Assembly (NCBI RefSeq): GCF_040581485.1
Contig: NC_090132.1
Span: 5,467,001 to 5,531,000 of the forward strand
From: Linepithema humile
Lineage: Eukaryota > Arthropoda > Insecta > Hymenoptera > Formicidae
Length of the DNA: 64,000 nt
Direction: 5' to 3'
Position numbers and translations under genes: made by a program. Positions 41,301 through 48,925 of the stretch are shown here, piece after piece; positions within the stretch are counted from its first letter, which is position 1, and the number at the start of each line of letters is the position of its first letter. Below the pieces are notes generated by a model that was not told the origin of the DNA, did no database searches, and was given only the letters and a program-made list of their open reading frames with translations.

Positions 41301-44300
41301 ATTTGGCAGAGCAAGATAGCGTCCGTGTACTCGGAGCGATATTTCGCATTTCTATGAATCTACGCTTCCAGCAACCACAAACACGCGAAATTATATGAAT
41401 AATTTCGTTACTCACCTAACATTCCGACTGGAAACTGGGCGGGTGTCTGCAGATTCTCAATAACGCTCTGCGTGACAACCCACACGTAATTTTCGCCGGT
41501 AATTTTGTAGTCTCTGGCATGTTTTAAGATGTTTGTAGCTTCGTCTCTGGTCGAGTACAGTAGCATCACACGAGACTCGCTGTTGACCAGTTCCTGCAGA
41601 TCGTGCGGTTGAGTGACCAGAACGGCGTTCAGTATAGTGAACTTGAATGTGTCCTGCATGTCGGAGATTCTCTCCCTGACCGCCTGTATGAAGTCGTCGT
41701 GACCAGCTATTTGCGAGGTGACTATGCTAAACTGATGCCACTTGTACCTCTCCAGGATACTCAGCATCGCCGCGGTCTGATGTTCCAGTGACGGCGCCAG
41801 CTGCAGCTGCAGGCTACTCTGCGATGCTCGCTGCAAACCAAACGCGGGATTTTTACTCGTCATGTGTTTTAAATGTCGACGAAACAGGTGGTCCGACTTT
41901 AATTTTAGCTTTAAGTTATAAAAAATTACGGCCAGAACAAACAGGTAAAATTGTGTTATTTAACCGCGCGTTTAATCTCGCGTATTTCAACGTAAGTTAA
42001 GAAATTCTTTTAGCGTTGTAAAAAATAAATTTTATCTGCGAGCGCACACAGATATTTTTCGCATGCCAGAGGTATGAGTTTGTAAATTCTTCTCCTTTTT
42101 AATTTTTACTTCTGACTCACCCTCTCGAGACCAGAATTATCGGCGTTCCATGCGATCACAGGAATTCCTAGGTAGCCGGCCAATTGAAGAAAGTATTGAG
42201 CACTGGCCGTACTGCGTCCGTATTGCTCGTAATTCGTAAGGTATAAGATGGCCGATACGTTCACCGAAAGAAACTCCTTGCAAATCGAGTCTAAGATCGC
42301 TGAAACACAAATTATTTTATTATAGATAATAATTCTACTTTAACAAATAGACGCAATAAATAAATATCTAAAATTTTAACTCGTATAAAAATTTTCAAAA
42401 ATATTTAATTTTGTAGTTTAATATACAATACATTAATATATAATTTTCAGTTATTTCCAAAAATTAAAATTGTATGTATTAATAGAAATAACTTTATATA
42501 CGCTCATTTTTCCCAATTTTACTCCTACAACCTCACATTTTTATATTTGACCAATAAAAGTAAGTGATTATTGGTAAACAACGGACAATTATTGCGCTTT
42601 ATGAATCATGACAATGCAGTCAATCAAACGGATCTTTATTTCATTAAAGCAATTAAACGCTGAATGCATTATCGTTCAGCCGCGGGCAAAAGCGGTACGT
42701 GTAGTTTTAGTTTTTTACAATGCTCGCCCCAGCCGTGCCGGTATTATTCTTTCCTTTTAGCTCTGTTAAATTTATTTCCGCATCTTTATCAGGCGCACAC
42801 CCATTTTTCGAACAGTGGAAAGCAAAACGACGACAGACCGTGCACGGATCGTGCTATTCCGACCAGCAATGTAGTCCGACCTGCCTCACGCAGCGACACG
42901 CTTGGCCGACTAACCCCTTTCTCGCGTACTCTATTGTTTCTAGATGCGGGATAACTTGAAATTTTGATTTAACTGATTTTCACTTCGTCACGCGGGATTT
43001 GTTCTATTTGATTTATCCAAACAGATCTGCAGAAGTTGAATGAAAATTTTCAAAAGCACTTAAGCAAACAACAATGCTTTTGATTGTATTTTGGAATCCT
43101 TTATTCTCAAAAAAATGTCAAATTCTTTATTATTTTTAATTCAAAACTAGCATTAATTTTTTATTTTAAGCAGAAATTCGTATTAAACACAATAAATCTG
43201 GTATTTATATTGAAATTATTGATCCTGCAATACGGTCCTCTGCTTTGGTACGGTCCATTTCGAAACGTATAAAATGCAACATTTATATCAAATTTTACGG
43301 AAATATACAAAAAAATAAACTCCGGTAAGTACAAACAAATACTAAACTGTTTGCTGAAACAGATTAAAGTTATGTATACACCGGAGTTTCAAGCTCTGAT
43401 TTCAATAGCACAGTGACAAACTAAAATTTTGTAATCAACGAAACGTCCATACATTAACAATAAGCCTGTTTGTTGACAGCGGTTCGAAATTATTTTGCTT
43501 TTATGAGAATCGTGCAATTTAAGTGACGTAATCTTCACGCCTGATACCTGCACATTCAATTTGCCAGTGAAAATGTACTCTAGTCTCGAATGATATAACG
43601 TTGTTTCATGAAATATGAGCGCTCGCCCCTTCTCCTCCTCCTCCTCCTCCCCCCTTCACACTCTCTATTAAATACCCTACAGAAAATCAATCGCCGTGAA
43701 AGAGCTGACTGATCTCAACCGATGTCCGATACAGTCTTTAACGACCACTTCCAATTTTGAAATATCATCTATGGAGTTGTGATTCGGACATCGGTGATTT
43801 TTAGATATAAACACGCACATACATATTCATTTAAAAATTGTTAAATTTTTTGGAATAGTTGTAAATACATGAATAAAAATTTCATTGAGATTTTCTCGAT
43901 AAACTTGATTAAAATGTCGAATAAAAATTAATGATTAATATAGATAATTAAAATATACATAATAATAATTTCATTTTTTATACCAATATCGTGAGATTAC
44001 GTAATTAATTAATGTGACTTGTAATATAACTACATCAGCATTAGTAAGCAGCATTATTTCAGTATAATGTTAGCGGTTTATTATTCCCAAAGCCGTAACA
44101 TAATGAACTAATGTTCATAAAGTCTGACATAAAAAAATAGTAAAAAAGATCAAATTGACTACATTGGCATATAATATTATTAATATACGTGATTTATTAT
44201 TATTTTATCTTTGAAAAATGAAAAGTTGGGTGTGATATTTCTTTGGAGAAAATAACGTTGCCTTTTGGAAAATATGCTCCTACGCGTGGCTCATATGTTG

Positions 44301-47300
44301 CTATCCACGGAAGCCGCATATTTTGAATCATCACACTAAATTCATATACGTGGCTTCATTTCTCTACACACGTACGTTACACTATGTTTCGAATTAATCA
44401 AAATGTAGCATGAATGTAGCAACTAAATCTGTATTAAGGAACGACAAATCAATTAAAGTCCTTTGACCAGAAACTACTTTGTCCGTTCCTGGAATGGATT
44501 ATAGTCGAGTACCTATGTCGACTATATGTTCGTGATTAGTTAGATCCTACGTACAATAGAGAAAATATTAAATATTAGAAATAGGAAATTTATATTATTT
44601 TATTTCAAAACAAGAAAATAAAATGGATTAATGTATCATGAATTAGGAAATAAGAATTAGAACTAATTAATCCGTTTTGTTCTCGTGTTTGAAGTAAAAT
44701 AATTCCAAATTGCTCTTCCTAATATTTAATATTTATTCTTATTCCTAATATTTTCTCTATTGTTCTTTAGGGCCTTAATGCTCGGGGTATATAGTCTATT
44801 AAAACAATTCTTCGACAAATATAGCCAACCACTCGATGCGATAACGCCTTTGGCGATGCTTCTCAGGTAGTATTATATTATTAAAAAATTGTATTTTTAA
44901 TACAAGCGGATTAATTCAAGCGGATTATAAGATTGAAGTTGTTTATTATGTATTTTAGTCGTGATGGAATTGCGTTCTTATTTATAAGCGGCACTTCTAT
45001 TATTTTTATCTTAAATTTCTAGTTTCAACACTTTCTTATACATTATATTAGGTTTAATTATGATAAAAATTTTTTTATAACACTACCTTTATATCGAAAT
45101 CTGTCAATTATACTACAATCCATATTTGAAAACGATAAAGTCTAAAGTGAACGACGGTCTCGGCGATTTAGAACCGCTTATTTTAAACTCTCTCGTCTGT
45201 TTACTCTCATCTCGCATTATTAACAAGTAGATTATTTATGGCTTGTTGGTGTTTGGTCTACACCGATAAATGGGTTATTTACGACTTTGCATGTTTCGTG
45301 AGAATTAATAATTCCTAATGGGTTTTCGCATATAGCAGCAGATGACATTTAAATTGAATGTGTGGCAGTGGCAAATGTGGCCGCTACTCGTTTCATGCGA
45401 CAAATGTCATATTAATGTCTGGTTTTATTCAATTCCATAATAGCCGCATCATTTTCTACGCCATTAAATCTTTTTCTCTTGCTATGGATTAGAAAATATT
45501 TCGTCATCAAAACTATTAATGTATATAATAATAAAATATCCATGTAATTTAAAGCAGTTTATTAATCAGTAATAATATCAACGTAAATTTTCTCGATTAC
45601 CGCAATTGAAAGTGTAATTTATCGATTCGGAAGTGTAAAATCAATTTCTTTGGCACAACTACATTTGCCACATTATTCTGAACATGACATTTCCGAACAA
45701 CTTAACACGCCTAAGTTGTCAATAATAATCGGAACGCAGCTACATGAGCCAGAAATCGGTCGCATTTGTTCCGGCCAATAATTGTCGATACTAATAATGA
45801 CAATCCTGACAAATCGAGGATTCCGCAAAATTAGCCACAAAGATATTTCGCCAGTAATTATAATATTGGTAATGATTACACTACGGGGACGTTGGCTTGG
45901 GAACGCTACCTTGGTTGCTGCGGCTCAACGTTTATACGTCGATAATCGGCTTAACCGCGTATTAATTAATTAGCCAATTTTGAACACATGGAACAAGCTT
46001 CTGTAGTTCTATAATCAAAGTATACAAAAGTTTACTTTTATCTACCAGAGTAAATATGAGTATATAAAAATATATCAAAAAGAATCTGTTCTCTTCTGGC
46101 TATCTACACAGACATGCCTACTACTGATCACGTCTGACCACGCACTGTCTCATTCTACTAAATGATAAATTTTCTGTATTTGCACGCAATCTTCTATTAA
46201 GTCAGTATCTAATTTCGGTCGTATATCACTATGATTGAAGAAAGTGTGCCTTTTTGATTCGTTCTGGTTTGGTTCGCGGTGATAATTCATATCTGAGGGA
46301 ATTGCGGAAAGATTGAGCGCGATTAAGTGCGTGCCAAGAAACAATTGTAGTACTTGGCACTGTTAACGTGCTGTAAAATCATTTTAACACACGACTAGTG
46401 GAATTTAACGAGACAATGAAATATCGGAAATAGTGTAAGAACTTTTTTATGCGTTTAGTCAATGTTTTTTTAATAAAAAGAAAAATGTTTTGCTACGCGA
46501 CATATTCATTGTTAAAATTATTTAATGTCTACAAAATTTCAGATTATTAATATCTTCTTTTCCTCTTTCAAGTTACAGTATGATAATAACAATAATAATA
46601 ATATGGAAAATTTGTGTGGAATTAAATATTGCTTTTAAGATAACAATTGTATTGTAAAATAAGCGAGTTAACTTATGTAATTAGGTTAATGGAAATATTA
46701 TGTAATGTAATACCATAACGTGTGAACGCGTTCTGAAAGGCCGTATTTGCATACGTTGCTATTTAATTATTCTGTTGCGGTCACTCGAGCATTTTTTTAT
46801 ACAAATTTAATATGTGGCAGTCAGTTTATCGTTGGTCGTAAATTCTGAAGTTTTTACATAATTAAAATACGTCCAAGGAAGATTCGGCGCCTCATGCCAC
46901 GATGAAATCCGAACGGTTAATGCGCGACGTCATGTTTTTCAAACTTTCTTGCTGTAAAGTACAAATTGACGATGGAAGTTTAATTGAATGCACTGAACGC
47001 GCGTCCTAAGTAAATATATTAGTCTTGAAGCTTCCGCACGTGGCGTTTTCGAAACTAATGAAAGTTGATCACAGTTAAACAACACGAGCTGAATCGATAA
47101 TTACTTAATCGATAATCCTAGTTATTTAAACTTATTGTAATTTAAATATGTCTCTCAAATTAATCACCATCACTGATGTAGAATAATTTGATCATTTATT
47201 TGCTGTCGTTAATGTTCTTTTTAAAGAATTTCTTTAGAAATAGATTGGAATTGCATTTTAATTTATTTCAAATACATTGAAATATTGTGATAAATTGATT

Positions 47301-48925
47301 AACCAGACCGATTGCTTTTTACATTATTGGATAACAATCATTTTAAGAAAAGAAAAATAAACCGCAATGAAAATCTAATCACGTACAACGAATATATTCG
47401 GTGCAATTTTTAGAAAACGCTGCAGAAATTGCTCCATGACTGTTCAAGTATTAATAATGTGATTGTTTCTTGTCATGCTACCTTTCTTCCATATCAGCTG
47501 GAAGAAGGTGAATTAAAGTTCACCGCGTCGTTGGTTACCTTAAAGTTGTACGATCGCAATTGCTTTGTAAACATTACGATTGGAACAGCTAGCGTGCTCT
47601 CCAAATATAAGATGGGGAAGGAAATTTCCGTTGTGAGAATCATATACCGGGTGGTAGGAAACACACCGATATCGGCTCTTCGCTGTCGTCACGGACGTGT
47701 GGGTTAAGCTTGAAATATTGGCTCCCCGGGACATCTTTCAGTTGTGAGAGAAACGCATCGCGCCAATGTTAATTCCGACAGATCGTACATCACCCACACG
47801 AGGAATAGCGCACCGAGAAATATTTCCCGCGGCGAAATCTTCCCGGCCAATGTTGTCAGAGGGGAAATTACGAGAGAATCCGCGCGCAGTGTTTGCTCGA
47901 CAATGTTCGCACAACGCGAACAGACTTCAAACACTACCGAATAATGGAAAGAAATATTGCGACAACAGCAGCGAAAGCAATCTTATTTCTAAATTTATTA
48001 TTATTGTTGAAGCTTCGGAAAACACTGATGTAGAAGTGCATCGCTTAAAATCTGTTTATCAAAAATACGTATGTATTGTGCTGCAAATGTTGCCACCGTA
48101 TTATTCAGTTTTCGCGTTATTACCCTGCCATGTTGTGTTGCCGATATTAATGAGAAGCTATGGTGATAAGAACCTAAGTTTAGCGTCGCATTGGTGTACA
48201 CCTTATTACCTCGCAATGTCGCCCATTATATACGCAAAGCAAGCAGCTGTTTCACCTCGCGCGCGGCGGTTTATTTACCTGTTAAAGCCATTAGGCTTCA
48301 CCAAGTCGATGTCAGTGCACTAATATTTATCTTTTAGATTTGTATAAATCTTTTAATCTCAACCTCACATCAATTAAGAAAATATAATATTAAACATAAT
48401 AAAGTAAAATTACGAGTAAAAATGAAAATGGAGAGGTATATTTATGCCATCAAGAGATATAATCCTGTCAATCGTTTCTAAATTATATCATTATCGTATA
48501 ATTTTACTCGATATTCGCCGAGAGATCATAAAGCATTAATATTAATCATCCTACAACGAAATAAACGCAATTTCCTCGAGATTCAATCAGTCGCGAAAAT
48601 ATTTACCTGTTGGACTCGGCGTAAGCTTCATCATAGTAACTCTGACCTGCTGCGGGCTGAAATCGTATTTGTCCAGAAATGAGTATCTGGTCTGGCCCTT
48701 GGTCCTGGCATGACCTTTGTGTAGATTGCTGACGGCTCTATTGATAGCCTTTGTGTACTCTCGCACGCTGAAACTGGTATGCGGCACTATCAGACCGACA
48801 GTGAGCTTTGACAGCGAGGTGTTACTGCTGCCTTTGATTGAATCTTGACTGATTGGTGTTCTCAAACCGCCGCTGGTTGAGACGACGAGCGTGCCCACCG
48901 TCAAAAGAATGCACAAAACATACAT
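6056..48925 (-). CDS. Nmdar2: NMDA-type ionotropic glutamate receptor subunit 2 (whole gene, 17 coding exons)
   Basis: This is a ligand-gated, Ca-permeable cation channel subunit of the neuronal plasma membrane that assembles with NR1 subunits. Joined exons: 48925-48607, 42299-42121, 41830-41416, 39291-39108, 38781-38643, 26091-25862, 15471-15324, 14539-14356, 14079-13970, 13307-13195, 12492-12208, 11447-11266, 11118-10883, 10404-10211, 7743-7627, 6450-6349, 6113-6056. All introns are GT-AG and all phases agree, giving 1064 residues. Domain order: signal peptide (about 1-20), amino-terminal domain (to about 410), S1 (about 430-600), M1 (607-628), pore loop (about 650-665), M3 (679-700), S2 (about 710-855), M4 (862-882), cytoplasmic tail with PDZ ligand. 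NR2 hallmarks are a CCSGFCIDLL block, YTANLAAF in M3, and FIYD with an Asp at 777. The length suits insect NR2 proteins. NR1 is excluded by FIYD (NR1 has FIWD) and by the Gln pore residue. Exons 1-14 are secure. Exons 15-17 rest on phase, splice sites and the terminal motif. Confidence 0.95.
6349..6450 (-). CDS. Nmdar2: Nmdar2 exon 16 (predicted): tail
   Basis: Acceptor TTTATATTCAG, donor ACAG|GTAAAG, 102 nt, phase 2 in and out, no stop in frame. It encodes YIDAVEVARPRDMSRNHVV, then STEYAERFLPTEIYR. Because the exon is a multiple of three it can be skipped without shifting frame. Confidence 0.78.
6451..7626 (-). other. Nmdar2 intron 15
   Basis: A GT-AG intron of 1176 bp between exons 15 and 16. 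It is GC-richer than other introns at 6960-7200. No further exon with matching phase was recognised, but a short one could be missed. Confidence 0.6.
7627..7743 (-). CDS. Nmdar2: Nmdar2 exon 15 (predicted): proline-rich tail
   Basis: It is predicted from an acceptor (CTTTTTTAAAG) and a strong donor GTAAGT at 7626-7621. Phase 2 carried in from exon 14 selects a frame that is open across the exon: RKTGSLGWWRGCF, then a proline-rich run with PEPLAVEAPHPLPPYFD. The same DNA is open in another minus frame, but that frame is out of phase. I do not recognise the sequence independently, so this exon is less certain than the ones before it. Confidence 0.7.
7744..10210 (-). other. Nmdar2 intron 14
   Basis: 2467 bp, AT-rich. 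It contains the 184-bp inverted-repeat element at 9210-9393. No other supported feature. Confidence 0.6.
9210..9393. mobile_element. MITE-like element with 54-bp terminal inverted repeats
   Basis: The left arm 9210-9263 and right arm 9340-9393 are inverted copies with only a few mismatches. Both begin GCTTCGAGTA and contain the palindrome GCGATTTAAATCGC. The unit is non-coding. TTA flanks each side one base beyond the arms (9206-9208 and 9395-9397), which could be a 3-bp target duplication of the PIF/Harbinger kind. That family call is tentative. Confidence 0.7.
10211..10404 (-). CDS. Nmdar2: Nmdar2 exon 14: cytoplasmic tail with a heptad-like helix
   Basis: Acceptor ATTTAAAG, donor GTACGT, phase 0 to phase 2, residues 909-972. 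It encodes SVGKSLTFRGAVYEAQDILR, then HHRCKDPICDTHLW, then a charged helix VKHELDMAKIRIRQLEKDLE with regularly spaced Leu/Ile/Met suggesting a short coiled coil. Reading through the donor meets a stop within seven codons (..KYVSSSS), so intron retention would truncate the tail. Confidence 0.92.
10883..11118 (-). CDS. Nmdar2: Nmdar2 exon 13: end of S2 and membrane segment M4
   Basis: Acceptor ATTTTAG, donor GTAAGT, phase 1 to phase 0. It encodes LERLRRYWMTGTCKPGKE, then M4 FLSAFLLLMMGILLAAVFLL (from residue 862), then the juxtamembrane basic stretch EHLYFKYIRQHLAK at the start of the cytoplasmic tail. Confidence 0.95.
11266..11447 (-). CDS. Nmdar2: Nmdar2 exon 12: S2 ligand-binding segment
   Basis: Acceptor TTCTGCAG, donor GTAACT, phase 2 to phase 1. 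It encodes EMDAFIYDGTVLDYL. Asp777 in FIYD is the conserved ligand amino-group contact of NR2. Cys791 would pair with Cys844 of exon 13. It continues VGSWYAMTGYGLAF, the conserved S2 sheet. Confidence 0.96.
11448..12207 (-). other. Nmdar2 intron 11
   Basis: 760 bp, very AT-rich, with a (TA)n microsatellite at 11729-11763. Nothing else supported. Confidence 0.7.
11729..11763. repeat. (TA)n microsatellite
   Basis: An uninterrupted alternating TA tract of about 35 bp. Confidence 0.9.
12208..12492 (-). CDS. Nmdar2: Nmdar2 exon 11: M3 and first part of S2
   Basis: Acceptor CTACATAG, donor GTGAGC, phase 2 to phase 2, residues 675-768. M3 is VWALFAVVFLAIYTANLAAF, carrying the gating motif with Ile in place of the usual first Ser. 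S2 follows with EEFHEFTGVDD and FKFGTIPWSHTDSTL (residues 726-740). Confidence 0.96.
12493..13194 (-). other. Nmdar2 intron 10
   Basis: 702 bp containing the CT microsatellite at 12636-12684. No coding content. Confidence 0.7.
12636..12684. repeat. (TC)n microsatellite
   Basis: An uninterrupted TC dinucleotide tract of about 49 bp inside intron 10. On the transcribed strand it reads (GA)n. Confidence 0.9.
13195..13307 (-). CDS. Nmdar2: Nmdar2 exon 10: pore loop (M2)
   Basis: Acceptor TTTCTGCAG, donor GTCAGT, phase 0 to phase 2, residues 637-674. It encodes NHRFSFCRTYW and the re-entrant loop LVWAVLFQAAVHIDSPRGFT. Gln660 occupies the N/Q/R site that sets divalent-ion permeability and block. 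Vertebrate GluN2 has Asn there. Confidence 0.95.
13308..13969 (-). other. Nmdar2 intron 9
   Basis: 662 bp, or 632 bp if the distal donor is used. It holds a perfect 15-bp tandem duplication at 13841-13870 and a TA-rich stretch at 13511-13539. Confidence 0.7.
13841..13870. repeat. Two tandem copies of a 15-bp unit
   Basis: The unit GCTCATAATCTGTGT occurs twice in direct succession. Confidence 0.9.
13970..14079 (-). CDS. Nmdar2: Nmdar2 exon 9: membrane segment M1
   Basis: Acceptor TTTTCAG, phase 1 to phase 0, residues 600-636. It encodes EPFDTASW and then a hydrophobic helix MLVGIVAIHAATVMILLFEW (M1), then ASPSGFDMK. The donor AAG|GTAAAC is used here because it matches the consensus better. 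A second in-frame donor 30 nt further on (after 13940) would add ten residues. Confidence 0.93.
14356..14539 (-). CDS. Nmdar2: Nmdar2 exon 8: end of S1
   Basis: Acceptor GTACGCAG, donor GTGAGA, phase 0 to phase 1, residues 539-599. It encodes HGKWNGLIADLINKKTDMVM and then TSLMINSEREAVVDF. Arg567 is the arginine that pairs with the ligand alpha-carboxylate throughout ionotropic glutamate receptors. It ends with the pre-M1 stretch TGIISPTAFL. Confidence 0.96.
14540..15323 (-). other. Nmdar2 intron 7
   Basis: 784 bp between exons 7 and 8. No repeat or coding feature recognised. Confidence 0.7.
15324..15471 (-). CDS. Nmdar2: Nmdar2 exon 7: S1 ligand-binding segment
   Basis: Acceptor TTGCAG, donor GTGAGC, phase 2 to phase 0, residues 489-538. 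It contains CCSGFCIDLLQKFSEEIGF, the cysteine-rich S1 signature of NMDA receptors, and then VEDGKWGTLE. Trp534 sits where vertebrate GluN2 has a ligand-site histidine (my alignment by eye). An NAS sequon is present. Confidence 0.96.
19703..19716. repeat. 14-base G homopolymer
   Basis: An unusual G run in AT-rich surroundings. It is prone to length polymorphism and assembly error. Confidence 0.85.
25413..25476. repeat. Tandem repeat, 32-bp unit, two full copies plus a partial
   Basis: Units start at 25413 and 25445 and share AGACATTCTGAGT and GCTTATTCCC with a few substitutions. A third copy starts at 25477 and degenerates after about 10 bases. Confidence 0.85.
25862..26091 (-). CDS. Nmdar2: Nmdar2 exon 6: linker and first part of S1 ligand-binding segment
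   Basis: Acceptor GTCGTCAG, donor GTAAGT, phase 0 to phase 2. It encodes IGVWKSWEKEGLDIKDIVWP, then the linker GNTHTPPQGVPEKF, then S1 beginning YLKITFLEEPPYINL. Two cysteines (GKCLVDRGVHC) are in the NR2 loop that is disulfide-bonded in this family. The exon is isolated between introns of about 12.5 kb and 10.4 kb. Confidence 0.96.
26328..26369. repeat. (TC)n microsatellite
   Basis: A pure TC tract of about 42 bp near the start of intron 5, about 240 bp upstream of exon 6 in gene order. Confidence 0.9.
31683..31750. repeat. Compound (GT)n-(GA)n microsatellite
   Basis: Alternating GT with rare interruptions, followed by a short GA tract. It explains the histidine/threonine-rich open frame on the opposite strand. 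Confidence 0.9.
36076..36150. repeat. Imperfect (TAA)n microsatellite
   Basis: Repeated AAT/ATA triplets broken at regular intervals by ATATAATAAATAAT units, suggesting a higher-order repeat of about 22 bp. Confidence 0.85.
38643..38781 (-). CDS. Nmdar2: Nmdar2 exon 5: end of amino-terminal domain
   Basis: Acceptor CTTTAG, donor GTAAGG, phase 2 to phase 0. It encodes YLKNVSVEGDQGKPNVEFTQ, an NVS sequon, and the stretch DGVLKAAELKIMNLRPG leading into ..LVWEE (residues 366-412). This is the last strand region before the linker to the ligand-binding domain. Confidence 0.93.
38782..39107 (-). other. Nmdar2 intron 4
   Basis: A 326-bp GT-AG intron with nothing notable in it. Confidence 0.8.
39108..39291 (-). 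CDS. Nmdar2: Nmdar2 exon 4: amino-terminal domain
   Basis: Acceptor with a long pyrimidine tract ending TTGCAG, donor GTAATT, phase 1 to phase 2. It encodes GVHFDTSSESLVSEITTAIK and the helix AYGVEDFVNDP. There is an NRS glycosylation sequon, a cysteine near LSCEGAG, and the conserved WSTGDLFF end (residues 305-366). Confidence 0.94.
39292..41415 (-). other. Nmdar2 intron 3
   Basis: 2124 bp. It includes a poly-A run near 39810 and a short (CG)n tract at 40337-40346. No coding feature supported. Confidence 0.7.
41416..41830 (-). CDS. Nmdar2: Nmdar2 exon 3: amino-terminal domain core
   Basis: Acceptor TTTGCAG, donor GTGAGT, phase 0 to phase 1. It is the largest exon (415 nt, residues 167-304). 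It includes LAPSLEHQTAAMLSILERY and the strand WHQFSIVTSQIAGHDDF, followed by a helix and strand typical of the second lobe of the receptor amino-terminal domain. It ends FPVGML, and the next exon completes the Gly. Confidence 0.95.
42121..42299 (-). CDS. Nmdar2: Nmdar2 exon 2: amino-terminal domain
   Basis: Acceptor TTTCAG and donor GTGAGT, entering in phase 1 and leaving in phase 0. It encodes residues 107-166, beginning AILDSICKEFLSVNVSAILY, which continues the PSPT of exon 1 exactly as NR2 proteins do. The sequence has an N-glycosylation sequon (NVS). It ends ..WNADNSGLER before the donor. Confidence 0.95.
42300..48606 (-). other. Nmdar2 intron 1 (6.3 kb)
   Basis: AT-rich. It contains the foldback element at 44553-44763 and a CTC-rich tract at 43630-43650. 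A 185-codon ATG-initiated frame lies on the plus strand at 47766-48323. It shows no recognised domain and overlaps other open frames, so I do not call it a gene. Confidence 0.6.
44553..44763. mobile_element. Foldback (inverted-repeat) element, about 210 bp
   Basis: The left arm 44553-44632 and right arm 44667-44763 are imperfect inverted copies: both start ACAATAGAGAAAATATTA (right arm read on the minus strand) and both end in ..GGATTAA at the loop. The spacer is about 34 bp. There is no open frame. It is most likely a MITE, family unknown. The arms have diverged by small indels, so it is old. Confidence 0.65.
48607..48925 (-). CDS. Nmdar2: Nmdar2 exon 1: start codon, signal peptide, start of amino-terminal domain
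   Basis: It encodes residues 1-106 plus one base. The ATG at 48925-48923 is chosen because an in-frame TGA lies about 15 codons upstream with no other ATG between. The first 20 residues (MYVLCILLTVGTLVVSTSGG) are a hydrophobic signal peptide. The next part contains LTVGLIVPHTSFSVREYTKA, the first strand and helix of a periplasmic-binding-like amino-terminal domain. The exon ends at ..LTPSPT with donor GTAAAT, phase 1. The upstream 5'UTR may be continuous or spliced from further upstream, and I could not settle which. Confidence 0.92.
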
